From Lentisphaerae bacterium GWF2_38_69 (lineage in GTDB: Bacteria; Verrucomicrobiota; Lentisphaeria; Victivallales; GWF2-38-69), in assembly GCA_001803205.1 (NCBI GenBank), contig MHBE01000006.1:1-42641 (forward strand): a stretch of 42,641 nucleotides of DNA, written 5' to 3'. Position 1 is the first letter of the stretch; every line of letters starts with the position of its first letter. This document shows positions 41,954-42,641 of this stretch, piece by piece. A program made the position numbers and the translations under genes. The notes beneath the pieces are model-generated. The model had not been told where the DNA came from and did no database searches. It saw only the letters and a list, made by a program, of their open reading frames with translations.

Positions 41954-42637
41954 TCACTCCGTTCTCCAGTAACTGCCTCGTCGCAATATATGTACTACTG
42001 TCTCGTCGTCACTTGGGAAACCATTATCACTATCTTGCAATAACTCAAGGGTATTCGCCAACTCGATGTTTCGCCGGTCGTTGATGCCAGTGCTTACTGG
42101 GCCTCTGGACATTCTACCGAAATCACAAATATAGGGCTCTCCGTCCTGCAATATGTAATTCTGACTACTTAAGTCATAATACCACCACCCTTTCTCCCTG
42201 TCCTTAAGTGCTGATTTGTTCATCAAAATCAACTCGGCCCTATTCTCCGAGTCAATCGGCCTCCCCCTGATATACGGCATGAAAGCATACCCACTCTTCT
42301 GATAAGCTCTGAGGTTCGACTTAAATGGCTTCCTCACCTTCGTGTCATAATAACTATTAAAAAGAGCTACCTGGTCGTCTGCTTTGGTTGTATCTCCTGG
42401 CAACTCTTGTAGGAAGAAAGTTTTACGAACATACGCCTCTCCTTCTTGATTTATGTGGTAATACACCTTCCCTTCCATGCCCTGTCCGATCAACTGACCC
42501 TCTCTTAATCCAGTGTCAACTATTCCCCCAGCTAAAAAGGCGGAACTTACCGCGGCAACAATAGATGCTGCCACCGCCAAGCCGGTCCTCGTCTTTCCTT
42601 TGGTATAAGCGGCACCAATATACAAACCTATTGACAT
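41954..42637 (-). CDS. Small protein-kinase-like protein with membrane-like N-terminus (start may lie outside window), at least 227 aa
   Basis: The visible part begins with a hydrophobic, Ala/Val-rich stretch (residues 18-40). A compact kinase-like core follows: Gly-rich loop GQGMEGKVY (51-59), a Lys at 72 in YVRKTFF, a catalytic loop YYDLSSQN (Asp155, Asn160) and DFG (172-174). The HRD His is replaced by Tyr. The small size and missing C-lobe helices recall effector-type kinases such as OspG/NleH, but that is only a resemblance. Base composition is richer in GC than most genes in the window, so it may be acquired. The frame is open to the window edge, so a longer N-terminus is possible. Confidence 0.6.
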   Translation of the reverse strand: MSIGLYIGAAYTKGKTRTGLAVAASIVAAVSSAFLAGGIVDTGLREGQLIGQGMEGKVYYHINQEGEAYVRKTFFLQELPGDTTKADDQVALFNSYYDTKVRKPFKSNLRAYQKSGYAFMPYIRGRPIDSENRAELILMNKSALKDREKGWWYYDLSSQNYILQDGEPYICDFGRMSRGPVSTGINDRRNIELANTLELLQDSDNGFPSDDETVVHILRRGSYWRTE

Positions 42638-42641
42638 TAGC

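Overview
The window is AT-rich, by eye about one third G+C, and comes from a bacterium with a Gram-negative type envelope. The evidence is a heptose isomerase of the GmhA type, several lipoproteins, periplasmic adaptor proteins, a PpiD/SurA-like chaperone and a YdbH-YnbE-YdbL set. The phylum cannot be fixed from sequence reading alone. The gene mix (DUF2851 protein, EF-G paralogue, long sugar porter) would fit a Lentisphaerota-like or other PVC-type lineage, but that is only a guess.

Positions 1-7000 read mostly on the minus strand: the start of a membrane or secreted protein, a small unknown gene, a tRNA with CAU anticodon, a TPR protein, an Aas-like acyltransferase/acyl-ACP synthetase fusion, recF and dnaN. 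The 246-base AT-rich gap upstream of dnaN carries DnaA-box-like sequences and separates divergent gene blocks, so it is a candidate part of oriC.

Positions 7000-28600 read mostly on the plus strand and hold envelope and housekeeping genes. They are gmhA-uppS-cdsA (LPS heptose, undecaprenyl carrier, phospholipid), glmS with a lipoprotein, a cytosolic Hsp20 followed by an exported Hsp20-like lipoprotein, a long sugar porter, serC-amrS-hydrolase (overlapping), a PpiD-like chaperone with a lipoprotein and a DUF2851 protein, an orphan HlyD-type adaptor, ydbH-ynbE-ydbL for envelope lipid transport, and a CBS protein. ruvA-trpS lies on the minus strand inside this block.

Positions 28600-35800 hold an EF-G paralogue, a methyltransferase and an esterase on the minus strand, then an adaptor-ATPase-permease ABC exporter operon and a short pentapeptide-repeat protein on the plus strand.

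Positions 35830-42641 are an accessory region. Its centre is a compact 4.19-kb element (36231-40418) with three overlapping tyrosine recombinase genes, bounded by 119-bp terminal inverted repeats. Each repeat carries a recombinase-core-like palindrome (12-bp arms, 8-bp spacer), and the two repeats differ only at two spacer positions. On both sides the element is joined, at the same codon, to the 3' end of an IS66-type transposase gene. The two remnants point outward and differ in sequence (about 83% identical protein). Right after the right-hand remnant comes a reverse transcriptase gene with a YQDD motif and two GC-rich palindromes embedded in frame. A gene-poor stretch and a small kinase-like protein with different base composition follow. 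This last 7 kb is the most unusual part of the window.
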